This document shows, one piece after another, positions 1-8,781 of a stretch of 64,000 nucleotides of DNA (its first letter is position 1; the number at the start of each line of letters is the position of its first letter). Origin of the DNA: Xenophilus aerolatus. GTDB taxonomy: Bacteria > Pseudomonadota > Gammaproteobacteria > Burkholderiales > Burkholderiaceae_C. The stretch lies in NCBI GenBank assembly GCA_029968055.1, contig JASCNX010000001.1:124001-188000 (forward strand), given 5' to 3'. The position numbers were made by a program, and so were the translations under genes. The notes beneath the pieces were generated by a model that made no database searches, was not told the origin of the DNA, and saw only the letters and a program-made list of their open reading frames with translations.

Positions 1-240
1 CAGCACGACCACCGCAGGCAGGCGCGGCAGGGTGGCCTTCATCGCGGCGAGCGTCTGCAGGCCGTCCATGCCGGGCATGCGGTGGTCGAGGAAGACCAGG
101 TCGAAGCGCTGCGCGGACAGGCGCGCCAGGCCGTCCTCGCCGCGGTGCTCGACGGCCACGGCATGGCCCAGCCCTTCGAGCGTCTCGCGCAGCGAATCGG
201 CGAAATCCGTGTCGTCGTCGACGATCAGCAGGTCTGCCAT
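1..240 (-). CDS. Response regulator receiver domain (3' part missing)
   Basis: This is the N-terminal 80 residues of a two-component response regulator; the gene runs off the left edge of the window. The start is ATG at 240. The opening LLIVDDDTDF supplies the acidic pocket. LVFLDHRMPGMDGL around residues 49-62 carries the phospho-accepting Asp, followed by the usual PGMDG turn. The start overlaps the end of the sensor kinase gene by 16 bases, so the two are co-transcribed and almost certainly partners. The output domain lies outside the window, so the target cannot be judged. The receiver assignment is firm. Confidence 0.93.
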   Translation of the reverse strand, partial: MADLLIVDDDTDFADSLRETLEGLGHAVAVEHRGEDGLARLSAQRFDLVFLDHRMPGMDGLQTLAAMKATLPRLPAVVVL

Positions 241-1673
241 GGCATCTCCAGGATGAAGCGCGCACCCGGCGTGCCGGCCTCGTGGCGCAGTTCGCCGCCA
301 TGGGCGATGGCGACCTCGCGCGCCAGCGCCAGGCCCAGGCCGGTGCCGTCGGCGCGGCCGGTGCCGAAGGGCTCGAACAGGCGGCCGCGCAGGGTGTCGG
401 GCACGCCCTCGCCGTCGTCGGCGACGCCCAGCACGAGCAGGCCGCGCGCCGCGTCGGCCTCGGCCCACAGCCGCACGCTGCCGCCAGGGCTGCGGGCATG
501 GCGCACCGCGTTGTCGAGCAGGTTGTCGACGGCGCGCGCCAGGTGCATGGGGTCGAACACGGCGCAGGGCGGGGCGCCTTCGGCCAGCACCAGCGCCACC
601 TGGCGCTGCGCGGCCGCCGCCGCGGCCGTGGCCAGGCGCTCCTGCAGCCACGGCTGCAGCGGCACGGGCTTCGGGTTCAGGTCCAGCGGCTGGACCAGCG
701 CGAGCAGGCTGCGCACCACCGCGTCCAGCCGGTCGATCTGGCCGACGATGGTGCGCAGGGCCGAGGCCTGCGTGCCGGGGTCGGCCGCCAGCGCGTTCTC
801 GGCCTTCAGGCGCATGGCGGCGATGGGGTTGCGGATCTCGTGCGCCACGGCGGAGGTCATGCGGCCCAGCGCCGCCAGCCGCAGGTCGCGGCTGCGCTGG
901 GCCAGCGCGTCGCGGGCGGCGGCCTGCGCCTGCGCGAAGCGGGCGGCATACCCGTTGTAACTGGCGACGATGCGGTCCAGCTCGTCCAGGCCGGTGCGCG
1001 CCAGCGTCGGCATGGTGTCGGCGGGCGCGGCGGCCAGGGCGGCTTCGAGCCCGCGCAGGCGCGCCCGGCCGCGGTACAGCAGCACCGCGAGCCACAGCGC
1101 CGAGCACACGATCGCCGCCGCCAGCGCGCCCAGGCCCAGGCGCAGGCTGCCTTCGGCCGCCGCGGCGCCGAGCTGGGTGCGCGTCATCGTCCAGGCGGCG
1201 GCGCCCGGCGCGGCGAGCGGGCAGGCCGCGACGATCAGCAGTTCGCGGCTGCCGCGCACCTGCTGCGTGCGCAGGCGCTGGGTGCCCACCGCCTGCTGCG
1301 CGGTCTGCTCGATCAGCGCCTGCTCGGCCGCGGGCACGTCGGTCTTCACGCTGCTGCCTTCGTAGGTCGGGTAGGCATACGCGCCGATGCCGCCCTCGGT
1401 CCGCCAGACGCCGCCTTCGACATACGGCGCCTCGGTCAGCACCAGTTGCAGCAGCACGCGCGCGAGGTCCAGCCGCAGCGCCTTCGTGTCGGGCGCCGAC
1501 TGCGCATAGCGCTGCGCGAGCTGCTCGCAGCTGCCTTCGACGCGCGCACGGCCCAGCTCCAGCTGCATCGCCGGACTCAGCCGATACAGCCCGAGCACCA
1601 CCACGCCCAGCAGCAGGCACACCGCGAGCAGCAGGGCCCAGAACACGGCGAGTTGCAGCCTCAGGGAGCGCAT
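225..1673 (-). CDS. Sensor histidine kinase, two-TM, HisKA/HATPase
   Basis: This is an inner-membrane sensor kinase of 482 residues. The start at 1673 begins with a basic tip and a transmembrane helix (about residues 7-30). A periplasmic sensor segment of about 145 residues follows, then a second helix near 178-200 and a linker. The H-box AHEIRNP places the phospho-accepting His near residue 278. The N-box DNLLDNAVRHA is near 383-393, and the ATP-lid glycines DDGEG and GTGLGLA are near 419 and 443. It is translated just before, and overlaps, the response regulator at the window edge. The periplasmic domain is not one I recognise, so the signal is unknown. The longer reading frame upstream of 1673 is not coding. 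Confidence 0.93.
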   Translation of the reverse strand: MRSLRLQLAVFWALLLAVCLLLGVVVLGLYRLSPAMQLELGRARVEGSCEQLAQRYAQSAPDTKALRLDLARVLLQLVLTEAPYVEGGVWRTEGGIGAYAYPTYEGSSVKTDVPAAEQALIEQTAQQAVGTQRLRTQQVRGSRELLIVAACPLAAPGAAAWTMTRTQLGAAAAEGSLRLGLGALAAAIVCSALWLAVLLYRGRARLRGLEAALAAAPADTMPTLARTGLDELDRIVASYNGYAARFAQAQAAARDALAQRSRDLRLAALGRMTSAVAHEIRNPIAAMRLKAENALAADPGTQASALRTIVGQIDRLDAVVRSLLALVQPLDLNPKPVPLQPWLQERLATAAAAAAQRQVALVLAEGAPPCAVFDPMHLARAVDNLLDNAVRHARSPGGSVRLWAEADAARGLLVLGVADDGEGVPDTLRGRLFEPFGTGRADGTGLGLALAREVAIAHGGELRHEAGTPGARFILEMPWQTC

Positions 1674-1824
1674 GGGAATGAGGGGCAGGGCGGAACGAGG
1701 GTGTGAAAGGCGAGCGGAGTATGCGCGACGGCGATGCGCCGGCCCTGACGGACGCCAGCCCGTGCGCCGAGCCGCCAAAGCCCCGCGACCGACGGGGTCG
1801 GGGTGCGCGCGGACAATCCGGCGC

Positions 1825-2517
1825 ATGAGCAGCAGCACCCCCGCCCCCACCTCCCTGCAGATCGACTTCGTGTCCGACGTCTCGTGCCCCTGGTGCGCCG
1901 TCGGCCTGGCCTCGCTGGAACAGGCGCTGGCACGCGTCGGCCCCGAGATCGGCGTGCGCCTGCGCTTCCAGCCCTTCGAGCTCAACCCGCAGATGGTGGC
2001 CGAGGGCGAGGACTCTGTCGAGCACCTGCAGCGCAAGTACGGCATCAGCGAAGAGCAGGTGCGGGCCAATGGCGAGCACCTGCGCCAGCGCGGCCTGGCG
2101 GTGGGTTTTCCCTTCGACCTGGACAAGCGCAAGCGCGTGTGGAACACCTTCGACGCGCACCGCCTGCTGCACTGGGCCGAGCTGGAAGGCGAGGCGCAGC
2201 AGCTGGCCCTGAAGAAGTCGCTGTTCAAGGCCTACTTCCTCGACGGCCTCAGCCCGGCCGACCACGAGCTGCTGGTGCGACTGGCGGTCGACGCGGGGCT
2301 CGACGCATCGCGCGCCCGCGCCATCCTGGCCGGCGACGAGTACGCCGACGAGGTGCGCGAGCGCGAGCGGCTCTACACCGACGCGGGCATCCACTCGGTG
2401 CCGGCCATCGTCATCAACAACCAGCACCTGATCTCGGGCGGCCAGCCGCCGGAAGTCTTCGAGCGCGCGCTGCGCCAGATCGCCGGCGCGCAGCCTTCGG
2501 CCGTGGCGAGTGCCTGA
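1825..2517 (+). CDS. DsbA family oxidoreductase, FrnE/2-hydroxychromene isomerase-like
   Basis: This 230-residue protein is a DsbA-like thioredoxin-fold protein of the FrnE group. The sequence SCPWC puts the redox motif C-P-W-C at residues 21-24. No signal peptide is present, so it should act in the cytoplasm, unlike true DsbA. The C-terminal half carries the helical insertion and the SVPAIVINN segment with the cis-Pro loop typical of the family. ATG at 1825 follows the short divergent gap from the sensor kinase. Homologues include polyketide-associated FrnE and stress-related disulfide oxidoreductases; the natural substrate is not evident here. A second member of the same family lies at 47453-48094. 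Confidence 0.88.
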   Translation: MSSSTPAPTSLQIDFVSDVSCPWCAVGLASLEQALARVGPEIGVRLRFQPFELNPQMVAEGEDSVEHLQRKYGISEEQVRANGEHLRQRGLAVGFPFDLDKRKRVWNTFDAHRLLHWAELEGEAQQLALKKSLFKAYFLDGLSPADHELLVRLAVDAGLDASRARAILAGDEYADEVRERERLYTDAGIHSVPAIVINNQHLISGGQPPEVFERALRQIAGAQPSAVASA

Positions 2518-2595
2518 GCGGCGCGCTGTCGTCGGCCGGGAAGCCGCTGCAGCGCCTGTGCGGCCGGCGCTCGCAGCCGTGACGCCGACGGCAGC

Positions 2596-3780
2596 TCAGG
2601 CGCGGCGGCCGGCGTCGGCGAGCGCCCGTGCGACCCGCTTGCCGGCCCGATCGCGGGCCTCGAAGCGCGCCACGGCCGAGGCCACGGCATAGAGCCACAC
2701 GAACACGCTGCCCAGCAGCGCCAGGTCGGCCCACAGCGGCCGGGCACGGTGGCCGAAGAGTGCGACCACGATCAGCACCGCCACCAGGTGGGCGCAGAAC
2801 ACCGCCAGCGAGGCCGAGCCCATGGTCTCGAGCCAGCGCGGCCGAGGCAGGTGCGACAACCAGCCGGGGCCGAAGCGGAAGGCGACGATGCCGATGGCGG
2901 CCAGGTCGAGCAGGCGCAGCGGGCCGAGCCGCCATTTGTCGAACAGCAGGTTGAGCGCGGCGTCGTCGCCGAAGGGCGCCTGGCCCCACGGGCTCAGGTG
3001 TCGCCAGGCCAGGCAGCCCACGGCCACCACCACGGCGATCTGCACCACGCGGCGCGGGATCACGATCGGCTGCGCGCCAGGGGCGTTGCGGCTCGCCCCC
3101 ATCCACAGGCCGAAGAACCACAGGAACTGCCAGGCGAAGGTGTCGAAGGAGCCCGTTTCGTTGAAGGGGATCGGGATGCCGAGCACGCCCATCATCAGGT
3201 GCTCGTGCAGCCAGGGCGTCATGCCGAACTGCGCGCCGGCCCACAGCAGCGCGCTCAGCAGCATCGGCACCTGCCAGCCGTGGCGCAGCGCATAGGCCAT
3301 GACCCACGGGCTCAGCAGCATGAACAGGATGTACAGCGGCAGGATGTCCAGCAGCGCCGGCTGGTACACCAGCAGCAGCGAGTACAGGAAGCCCTCGTGC
3401 GGATGCGCGAGGTAGTACTTCAGCAGGTCCTTGACCTGCGGCTCCTCGATGTGCAGGCCGATGGCCAGCGCGGTGATCACCGTGAAGAGGAACAGCAGCA
3501 GCGCCGCCTGGCTCATGTAGATGCGCACCGCGCGCTTCCAGAACCCGCGGCGCATGGGTGCAACGCCCTGCGTGTAACCCATCCGGCCGTACACCAGACC
3601 CGAGACGAAGGCCGACAGCAGCACGAAGCCTTCCGCCGCCGACACGAAACCGAAGGGCTGGCCCAGCGGATCGGTGAAGCGCGTCGGCACGTGCGTGATG
3701 GTCATCAGCACGAGCATCAGCCCGCGCACTGCGTCGATCTCCCAGTAGCGGCGCGGCGGAGGCAGGGCGGTGTCGCTCAT
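2596..3780 (-). CDS. OpgC-like membrane protein (acyltransferase-related)
   Basis: This 394-residue polytopic membrane protein has about ten hydrophobic segments. The N-terminus reads YWEIDAVRGLMLVLMTITH, the signature of the OpgC family, in which members transfer succinyl groups to periplasmic glucans. The start is ATG at 3780, just after which the conserved block begins; the longer reading frame upstream has no membrane character. The C-terminus is basic and cytoplasmic. Known OpgC proteins modify osmoregulated periplasmic glucans, but no glucan synthesis gene (opgG or opgH) lies nearby, so the substrate here is an inference. The gene stands alone and is convergent with the FrnE-like gene. 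Confidence 0.8.
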   Translation of the reverse strand: MSDTALPPPRRYWEIDAVRGLMLVLMTITHVPTRFTDPLGQPFGFVSAAEGFVLLSAFVSGLVYGRMGYTQGVAPMRRGFWKRAVRIYMSQAALLLFLFTVITALAIGLHIEEPQVKDLLKYYLAHPHEGFLYSLLLVYQPALLDILPLYILFMLLSPWVMAYALRHGWQVPMLLSALLWAGAQFGMTPWLHEHLMMGVLGIPIPFNETGSFDTFAWQFLWFFGLWMGASRNAPGAQPIVIPRRVVQIAVVVAVGCLAWRHLSPWGQAPFGDDAALNLLFDKWRLGPLRLLDLAAIGIVAFRFGPGWLSHLPRPRWLETMGSASLAVFCAHLVAVLIVVALFGHRARPLWADLALLGSVFVWLYAVASAVARFEARDRAGKRVARALADAGRRA

Positions 3781-3995
3781 GGGCTGGGGGCTTTCATCGC
3801 AAGGGACTCTATCGGCGGAAACCTGACGGGATGTCGGTCGGCGCTCCATGACCACGTGGGCCATGCGGCATCGGCGGCTGCGGGTGGGCAGGCGGGGCGC
3901 GGTCCTACCGGCGCTTGCCGCGAGGTTCGACGGCGGTGGCGCGCAGCGGTTCCTAGGCTGTTGCGCCTGCTGACACAAAAGATGGGAACTGCACC

Positions 3996-4187
3996 ATGAG
4001 CATGCGCAAGCGCCGCCGCGGCCTGTACGCCAACATCCAGGCCAAGCGCCGCCGCATCGCGCGCGGCAGCGGCGAACACATGCGCAAGCCGGGCGAGAAG
4101 GGCGCGCCGGCCCGCGGCGCCTTCCGCAAGGCCGCGAAGACGGCGCACGGCCGGCGCCGAACGCGCCGCCGCACCGGCAAGCGTTAG
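3996..4187 (+). CDS. Small highly basic conserved protein (63 aa)
   Basis: This 63-residue, Arg/Lys-rich protein has no hydrophobic segment. It contains LYANIQAKRRRIARGSGE, followed by a MRKPG...GAP.. block. I have seen this pattern in small conserved hypothetical proteins of proteobacteria, and it argues that this is a real gene and not a chance frame. Its strong charge suggests nucleic acid or ribosome association, but that is inference. The start is ATG at 3996. Its TAG stop interlocks with the TAA stop of the convergent Lrp gene, so both terminate within the four bases TTAG. The 215 bases upstream (3781-3995) hold no other gene that I can see. Confidence 0.7.
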   Translation: MSMRKRRRGLYANIQAKRRRIARGSGEHMRKPGEKGAPARGAFRKAAKTAHGRRRTRRRTGKR

Positions 4188-4702
4188 CGGGCTGCGCTCA
4201 CGCCCAGACTGGCGATCGGCACGGTCGCCTCTTTCAGCACGCGCAGCACGAAGTGCGACTTGCTATGGCGGATACCGGGGATCTTGTAGAGCTTCTCGCG
4301 CAGCAGCCGCTCGTAGTCGCGCGTGTCGCGCACGGCGATGCGGATGTAGTAGTCGTAGTCGCCCGAGACGAGGTAGGCCTCCTGGATCTCCGGGATGGTC
4401 GCCAGCACGCGGCCGAAGTCGTACAGCGTCTCGTCGGTGTGGCTCTCGAGCGTGACCTGCACGATCACCGAATCCTGATACCCCAGCTTGCCGGCGTCGA
4501 CGTCGACCGTGTAGCGCTTGATGACGCCCTCCGCCTCGAGCCGCTTGATGCGGCCCCAGCAGGTGGTGGCCGAGAGGCCGACCTCGGTGCCGATCTCCTG
4601 CAGGGTGCGGCGCGAGTCGGCCAGCAGGATGCGCAGGATGGCCATGTCGGTCTTGTCGAAATTTCCTTCGACCGACGCGGATGATTTCCGATGGTTCTTC
4701 AT
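4184..4702 (-). CDS. Lrp/AsnC family transcriptional regulator
   Basis: This 172-residue regulator has an N-terminal winged helix-turn-helix (about residues 15-60, LLADSRRTLQEIGTEVGLS then TTCWGRIKRLEAEGVI). A C-terminal RAM/ligand domain follows, with VSGDYDYYIRIAVRD near the middle. I chose ATG at 4702, which leaves a short polar N-terminus as in other Lrp proteins; a frame extension to 4738 is less likely. It is divergent from the acetolactate synthase gene across a 65-base gap rich in palindromes. That arrangement suggests it controls that gene in response to an amino acid, a typical Lrp/AsnC arrangement. Confidence 0.93.
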   Translation of the reverse strand: MKNHRKSSASVEGNFDKTDMAILRILLADSRRTLQEIGTEVGLSATTCWGRIKRLEAEGVIKRYTVDVDAGKLGYQDSVIVQVTLESHTDETLYDFGRVLATIPEIQEAYLVSGDYDYYIRIAVRDTRDYERLLREKLYKIPGIRHSKSHFVLRVLKEATVPIASLGVSAAR

Positions 4703-4703
4703 G

Positions 4704-4733
4704 GATCGGGCCCGATTCTTCGAATTTACGAAG
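4704..4733. promoter_or_regulatory. Candidate Lrp operators between Lrp gene and acetolactate synthase
   Basis: The divergent gap holds a perfect 12-base palindrome, ATCGGGCCCGAT (4705-4716). Directly after it comes CTTCG-AATTTA-CGAAG (4718-4733), a 5-base inverted repeat around an AT-rich centre. The second has the size and AT-rich core of Lrp-type sites. The assignment as operators is inferred from position. Confidence 0.4.
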
Positions 4734-4767
4734 CACATTCTGCGCTGAGTTCTGAAAAATCGGTGGC

Positions 4768-6582
4768 ATGAACACCGAAGTGCTCCTCGACCTGCCCGCG
4801 TCGCCGTCGTCGTCCACCGCAGCGCCCGCCCTGGCGGCGCCCGCCGCGCGCGTGCCGCGCAACGGTGCCGAGGCCCTGCTCGATACGCTCGTGGCCTGCG
4901 GCGTCGACACCCTGTTCGGCTACCCGGGCGGCGCGGCGCTGCCGCTGTACGACGCGCTGCACGGCGAGCCGCGGCTTCGCCATGTGCTGGTGCGCCACGA
5001 GCAGGCGGCCGTGCACGCGGCCGAGGGCTATGCGCGCAGCACCGGCCGCGTGGGCGTGGTGCTCGTCACCTCGGGTCCCGGCGTGGGCAACACCATCACC
5101 GGCCTGCTCGACGCGATGAGCGATTCGGTGCCGGTGCTGTGCATCAGCGGGCAGGTCGCGACGGCTGTCATCGGCACCAACGCCTTCCAGGAAAGCGATG
5201 CACTGGGCATGTCGCGTCCGGTGACCAAGTGGAACGTGCAGCCGCGTCGCGCGGCGGAACTGCCAGGCGTGGTGCGCCGGGCGCTGGCCATCGCAGCCGG
5301 CGGCCGGCCCGGCCCGGTGCTGATCGACGTGCCCAAGGACGTGCAGCTGGCCCGCTTCGACGCCGCCGCCGCGCCCGCGGCCGAGCGCGTGCCCGGAACT
5401 TTGCGCCCGCCCGTGCGCGCCAGCCTGCAGCGCGCGGCCGACCTCATCGCCTCGGCGCGCCGCCCGGTGTTCTACGGAGGCGGCGGGCTCGTCAACGCCG
5501 GGCCGGCCGCCTGCGAGGCCTTCACGCGCCTCGTGCGGCAGGTGGGCGCGCCGTGCACGCTCACGCTGATGGGGCTGGGCGCCTTCCCGGCCTCCGACCC
5601 GCAGTTCGTCGGCATGCTGGGCATGCACGGCACGCTGGAGGCCAACCTCGCGATGCACGAGGCCGACCTGGTCGTGAATGTCGGCGCGCGCTTCGACGAC
5701 CGCGTGACCGGCAAGCTGGACGAGTTCTGCCCCCACGCGCGCAAGATCCACGTCGACATCGACCCCAGCAGCATCCACAAGACGGTGAAGGTCGACGTGC
5801 CCATCGTCGGCGACTGCGGCCAGGTGCTCGACGCGCTGCTCGCCCTGCCCGACCTGGAGGACCTGCCTGTCGCACGCCTCGCGCCGTGGTGGGCGCGCGT
5901 GGACCGATGGCGCGCCGCGCGCTGCCTGGACTTCACGCCGCGGGCGGACGAGATCCTGCCGCAGCAGCTCATGGCGGCGCTGCAGGCGCAGCTCGCGGGA
6001 CGCGACGCCATCGTCTCCACCGACGTCGGCCAGCACCAGATGTGGGCCGCGCAGTACCTGCGCTTCGAGCGGCCGCGCCGCTGGCTCACCTCGGGCGGCG
6101 CCGGCACCATGGGCTACGGGCTGCCGGCGGCCATCGGCGCGCAGATCGCCCACCCCGAAGCGCTCGTCGTCTGCGTGAGCGGCGATGCCTCGGTGCTGAT
6201 GAACATCCAGGAGCTCTCGACCGCGGTGCAGCACCGCGCCCCGGTCAAGCTGGTGCTGTCGAACAACGGCTACATGGGCATGGTGCGCCAGTGGCAGGAG
6301 CTCAACCACGGCAACCGCCTGAGCCACAGCTGGAACGAGGCGCTGCCCGACTTCGTGGCCCTGGCGCGCGCCTTCTGCTGGGGCGCGCGGCGCGTGAGCG
6401 AGCCGGCCGACCTCGGCGATGGCCTGGCCGAATGCCTCGCATCGCCCGGCCCGTTCTTCCTCGACGTGCAGGTGGCAGCGCAGGAGAACTGCTTCCCCAT
6501 GATGCCGGCGGGGCAGGGGCACCACCGGGTCATGCTGGGCAAGGACCGGTGGTACGAGCCGAGCGACGCGCGCACGACCTGA
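4768..6582 (+). CDS. ilvB: Acetolactate synthase large subunit (ThDP enzyme)
   Basis: This 604-residue thiamine-diphosphate enzyme condenses pyruvate with pyruvate or 2-oxobutyrate at the head of branched-chain amino acid synthesis. The catalytic Glu sits in [14 protein letters not shown] (near residue 75), after the [14 protein letters not shown] loop. The central FAD-type domain spans about 210-345. The ThDP-binding [12 protein letters not shown]...[13 protein letters not shown] block is near 471-511. About 30 extra N-terminal residues are rich in Ala and Ser. No small regulatory subunit gene adjoins it; its neighbour is an Lrp regulator. It may therefore be a secondary, Lrp-controlled isozyme, or share a small subunit encoded elsewhere. 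A catabolic ThDP enzyme is the main alternative. Confidence 0.88.
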   Translation: MNTEVLLDLPASPSSSTAAPALAAPAARVPRNGAEALLDTLVACGVDTLFGYPGGAALPLYDALHGEPRLRHVLVRHEQAAVHAAEGYARSTGRVGVVLVTSGPGVGNTITGLLDAMSDSVPVLCISGQVATAVIGTNAFQESDALGMSRPVTKWNVQPRRAAELPGVVRRALAIAAGGRPGPVLIDVPKDVQLARFDAAAAPAAERVPGTLRPPVRASLQRAADLIASARRPVFYGGGGLVNAGPAACEAFTRLVRQVGAPCTLTLMGLGAFPASDPQFVGMLGMHGTLEANLAMHEADLVVNVGARFDDRVTGKLDEFCPHARKIHVDIDPSSIHKTVKVDVPIVGDCGQVLDALLALPDLEDLPVARLAPWWARVDRWRAARCLDFTPRADEILPQQLMAALQAQLAGRDAIVSTDVGQHQMWAAQYLRFERPRRWLTSGGAGTMGYGLPAAIGAQIAHPEALVVCVSGDASVLMNIQELSTAVQHRAPVKLVLSNNGYMGMVRQWQELNHGNRLSHSWNEALPDFVALARAFCWGARRVSEPADLGDGLAECLASPGPFFLDVQVAAQENCFPMMPAGQGHHRVMLGKDRWYEPSDARTT

Positions 6583-6614
6583 AAGCCTTGAGAGCCTCGC
6601 TACGGCCGGGCGCC

Positions 6615-7577
6615 CTAGAAGCCCGGCACCGGATTGCGCCCGCGCGTGAGCACGTAGCCACCGTCCTGCCAGGCGTAGACGGCCTGCTCGTCGACACGGC
6701 TGACGCGGCCGCGTGCGGCGGGCCGTCCCTCGCTCGTGCGCGCGCCGCGGAAGCTCAGCGTCAGCGTGCCGGGCGCGTCGTCGCGCAGGCCCTGGGCGAA
6801 GCGCGCCGTGCCTTCGATGTCGAAGCAGGCATCGCGCGGCCCGGCGGCGGCGCGTGCACGCCGGCCGCCGGCGAGGATGGCTTCGCAGGCCGCCTGCGCG
6901 CCGGTGTTGGACGCCGAGAGCGCCACGCCGTCGAGCACGCGGCGCACGCCGTCGCGCTGCAGTTCCCAGGCCGACAGCCAGGTGCCGCAGTACCCCTGCC
7001 AGCAGCTGCCGTAGGTGGCGCCGAGCACCAGCCGCGTCGGTGCCACGCGGTGCACCGCGGTGTCGCCGAAGCTGCCCATGACGCCGAGGTAGTCCACCGC
7101 GTCCTGCCGCTGCGCGAGCACCCAGCCCTCGCCCTGGCGTTCGAAGACATAGGCGCCCAGCCAGGCGCCGGCCACGTGCGCATCGAGCGGATGGCCCCGG
7201 TCGTCCAGCGGCAACGTCTCGGTCAGCAGCACCGCGCGGCTGTCCGACAGGCGCACCACCTCGCGCGGCGTCACGCGGGCCGCGGTGGGCTTCGCGCTGC
7301 CCGCCACGGGCCGGCTGTCGTCGCCGAGCCCGGGCAGCGCAGGCTGTCCCACACGGGCGGTGTCGCTGTCCTGCCAGCCGGGAAAGGCCAGCGGCATCAG
7401 GTCCTGGCGGCGCAGCGAGGGGCTGCGCGCCGGCGCGGTCGCGGTCGCCGTTGCTGCTGCCGCGGCCTGGCCCGCGGCGGCGGCCGTGGGCGGCGACGCT
7501 TCCTCGCGCGAGCAGGCGGCCAGCAGCAACGCCAGGCCGAGGGCGGCACCGCAGCCGACAAGGGGAAGAGGGCGCAT
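6615..7577 (-). CDS. Predicted lipoprotein of unknown function
   Basis: I do not recognise this family. The 320-residue product starts at ATG 7577 with MRPLPLV, a hydrophobic stretch and the lipobox LLAAC, so it should be lipid-anchored. An Ala/Thr/Pro-rich linker follows, then a folded region of about 250 residues. This contains several Trp and Gly residues and three scattered Cys in the second half that could form disulfides. It is convergent with acetolactate synthase and divergent from the nitronate monooxygenase gene. Nothing nearby explains its role. The codon pattern and signal sequence make the gene itself likely. Confidence 0.75.
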   Translation of the reverse strand: MRPLPLVGCGAALGLALLLAACSREEASPPTAAAAGQAAAAATATATAPARSPSLRRQDLMPLAFPGWQDSDTARVGQPALPGLGDDSRPVAGSAKPTAARVTPREVVRLSDSRAVLLTETLPLDDRGHPLDAHVAGAWLGAYVFERQGEGWVLAQRQDAVDYLGVMGSFGDTAVHRVAPTRLVLGATYGSCWQGYCGTWLSAWELQRDGVRRVLDGVALSASNTGAQAACEAILAGGRRARAAAGPRDACFDIEGTARFAQGLRDDAPGTLTLSFRGARTSEGRPAARGRVSRVDEQAVYAWQDGGYVLTRGRNPVPGF

Positions 7578-7684
7578 CCGGGCATTGTGCGATGGCCCAC
7601 GCGCCGGCCGCGCCGATGCCCCCGCGTCCGGCACGGGGCACCTCGCGCCGCACAATGCAGCCCGTCGAGATTCGAGGAACGACC

Positions 7685-8746
7685 ATGGCCGACTTTCCCC
7701 TCGCCCAGCTGCTGGGCACCGAACTGCCCCTGATCCAGGCGCCCATGGCCGGCGTGCAGGGCAGCGCGCTCGCCATCGCGGTGAGCCAGGCCGGCGCCCT
7801 CGGCTCGCTGCCCGGCGCCATGCTCGGTGCCGACGCGCTGCGCGGCGAGATCGAGGCCATCCGCGCCGCCGTCGGCGGCCGGCCCTACAACGTCAACTTC
7901 TTCTGCCATACGCCGCCGGTGCCCGATGCCGCGCGCGAGGCCTCATGGCGCGACGCCCTGGCGCCTTATTACCGCGAGCACGACATCGATGCCGCGACGA
8001 TTGCGCTGGGTCCGGGCCGCAACCCCTTCACGGCCGAGACGGCCGGGCTGCTCGAGCCCTTGCGCCCGCCCGTCGTGAGCTTCCATTTCGGCCTGCCCGA
8101 CGAGGCGCTGCTGGAGCGCGTGCGCGGCTGGGGCGCGAAGGTGCTGGCCTCGGCCACCACGGTCGACGAAGGCCGATGGCTGCAGGCGCACGGCGTCGAT
8201 GCCGTCATCGCGCAAGGGCTCGAGGCCGGCGGCCACCGCGGGCATTTCCTGTCGCACGAGCTCACGCGGCAGCCGGGCCTCTTCGCGCTGCTGCCGCAAC
8301 TGGTGGCTGCTCTCGACGTGCCGGTGATCGCCGCCGGCGGCATCGCCGATGCGCAGGGCGTGGCGGCCGCGTTGGCGCTCGGTGCCGCGGGCGTGCAGGT
8401 GGGCACGGCCTACCTGCTGTGCCCCGAGGCGACGACCAGCGTCATCCATCGCGCCGCGCTGCAGAGCGACGCGGCGCGCCACACGGCGCTGACCAACCTG
8501 TTCACGGGCCGCCCGGCGCGCGGCATCGTCAATCGGGTGATGCGCGAGTTGGGCCCGCTGAGCGCCGCCGCGCCCGAGTTCCCGCTCGCCACCTCGGCCA
8601 TCGCGCCGCTGCGGGCCCGGGCCGAGGCCGCCGGCAGCGGCGACTTCACGCCGCTGTGGTCGGGCCAGAATGCGAGCGGCTGCCGCGCGCTTCCCGCGGC
8701 CGAACTCACGCATGCGCTCGCCCGCGGCTTCGCGGCGGCGCTTTGA
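7685..8746 (+). CDS. Nitronate monooxygenase / 2-nitropropane dioxygenase-like
   Basis: This 353-residue FMN-dependent TIM-barrel enzyme oxidises alkyl nitronates to carbonyl compounds and nitrite. It opens with LIQAPMAGVQGSALAIAVSQAG, the family's first strand and FMN loop. EAGGHRGHF is near residues 180-188, and the phosphate-binding AAGGIADAQGVAAALALGA with VQVGTAYL is near 217-244. ATG at 7685 precedes the conserved block by 15 residues, the normal length. It is followed closely by an esterase and a diguanylate cyclase on the same strand, possibly one transcript. The actual substrate of these enzymes is often unknown; propionate 3-nitronate is the usual natural one. Confidence 0.88.
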   Translation: MADFPLAQLLGTELPLIQAPMAGVQGSALAIAVSQAGALGSLPGAMLGADALRGEIEAIRAAVGGRPYNVNFFCHTPPVPDAAREASWRDALAPYYREHDIDAATIALGPGRNPFTAETAGLLEPLRPPVVSFHFGLPDEALLERVRGWGAKVLASATTVDEGRWLQAHGVDAVIAQGLEAGGHRGHFLSHELTRQPGLFALLPQLVAALDVPVIAAGGIADAQGVAAALALGAAGVQVGTAYLLCPEATTSVIHRAALQSDAARHTALTNLFTGRPARGIVNRVMRELGPLSAAAPEFPLATSAIAPLRARAEAAGSGDFTPLWSGQNASGCRALPAAELTHALARGFAAAL

Positions 8747-8781
8747 ATCCAACTGCGCTCGCTCTGCGTACCCGACCGACG

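Noticed and set aside
282-1706. Plus-strand 474-codon frame opposite the sensor kinase
   Set aside because: Gln/Ala/Arg-rich shadow of the kinase; the kinase has all H, N and G boxes.
3781-3995. Possible gene in the gap before the small basic protein
   Set aside because: Frames there are short extensions of neighbours with no start site or conserved composition.
5139-7733. Plus-strand frame of 864 codons overlapping the 3' part of acetolactate synthase and the lipoprotein gene
   Set aside because: Composition is Arg/Ala/Gly noise and it overlaps the well-supported ThDP-binding domain in another frame.
4726-7860. Very long minus-strand frame of 1044 codons opposite acetolactate synthase
   Set aside because: It is a shadow of the opposite strand in high-GC DNA: Arg/Ala/His-rich and without motifs, while the opposite strand encodes clear enzymes.
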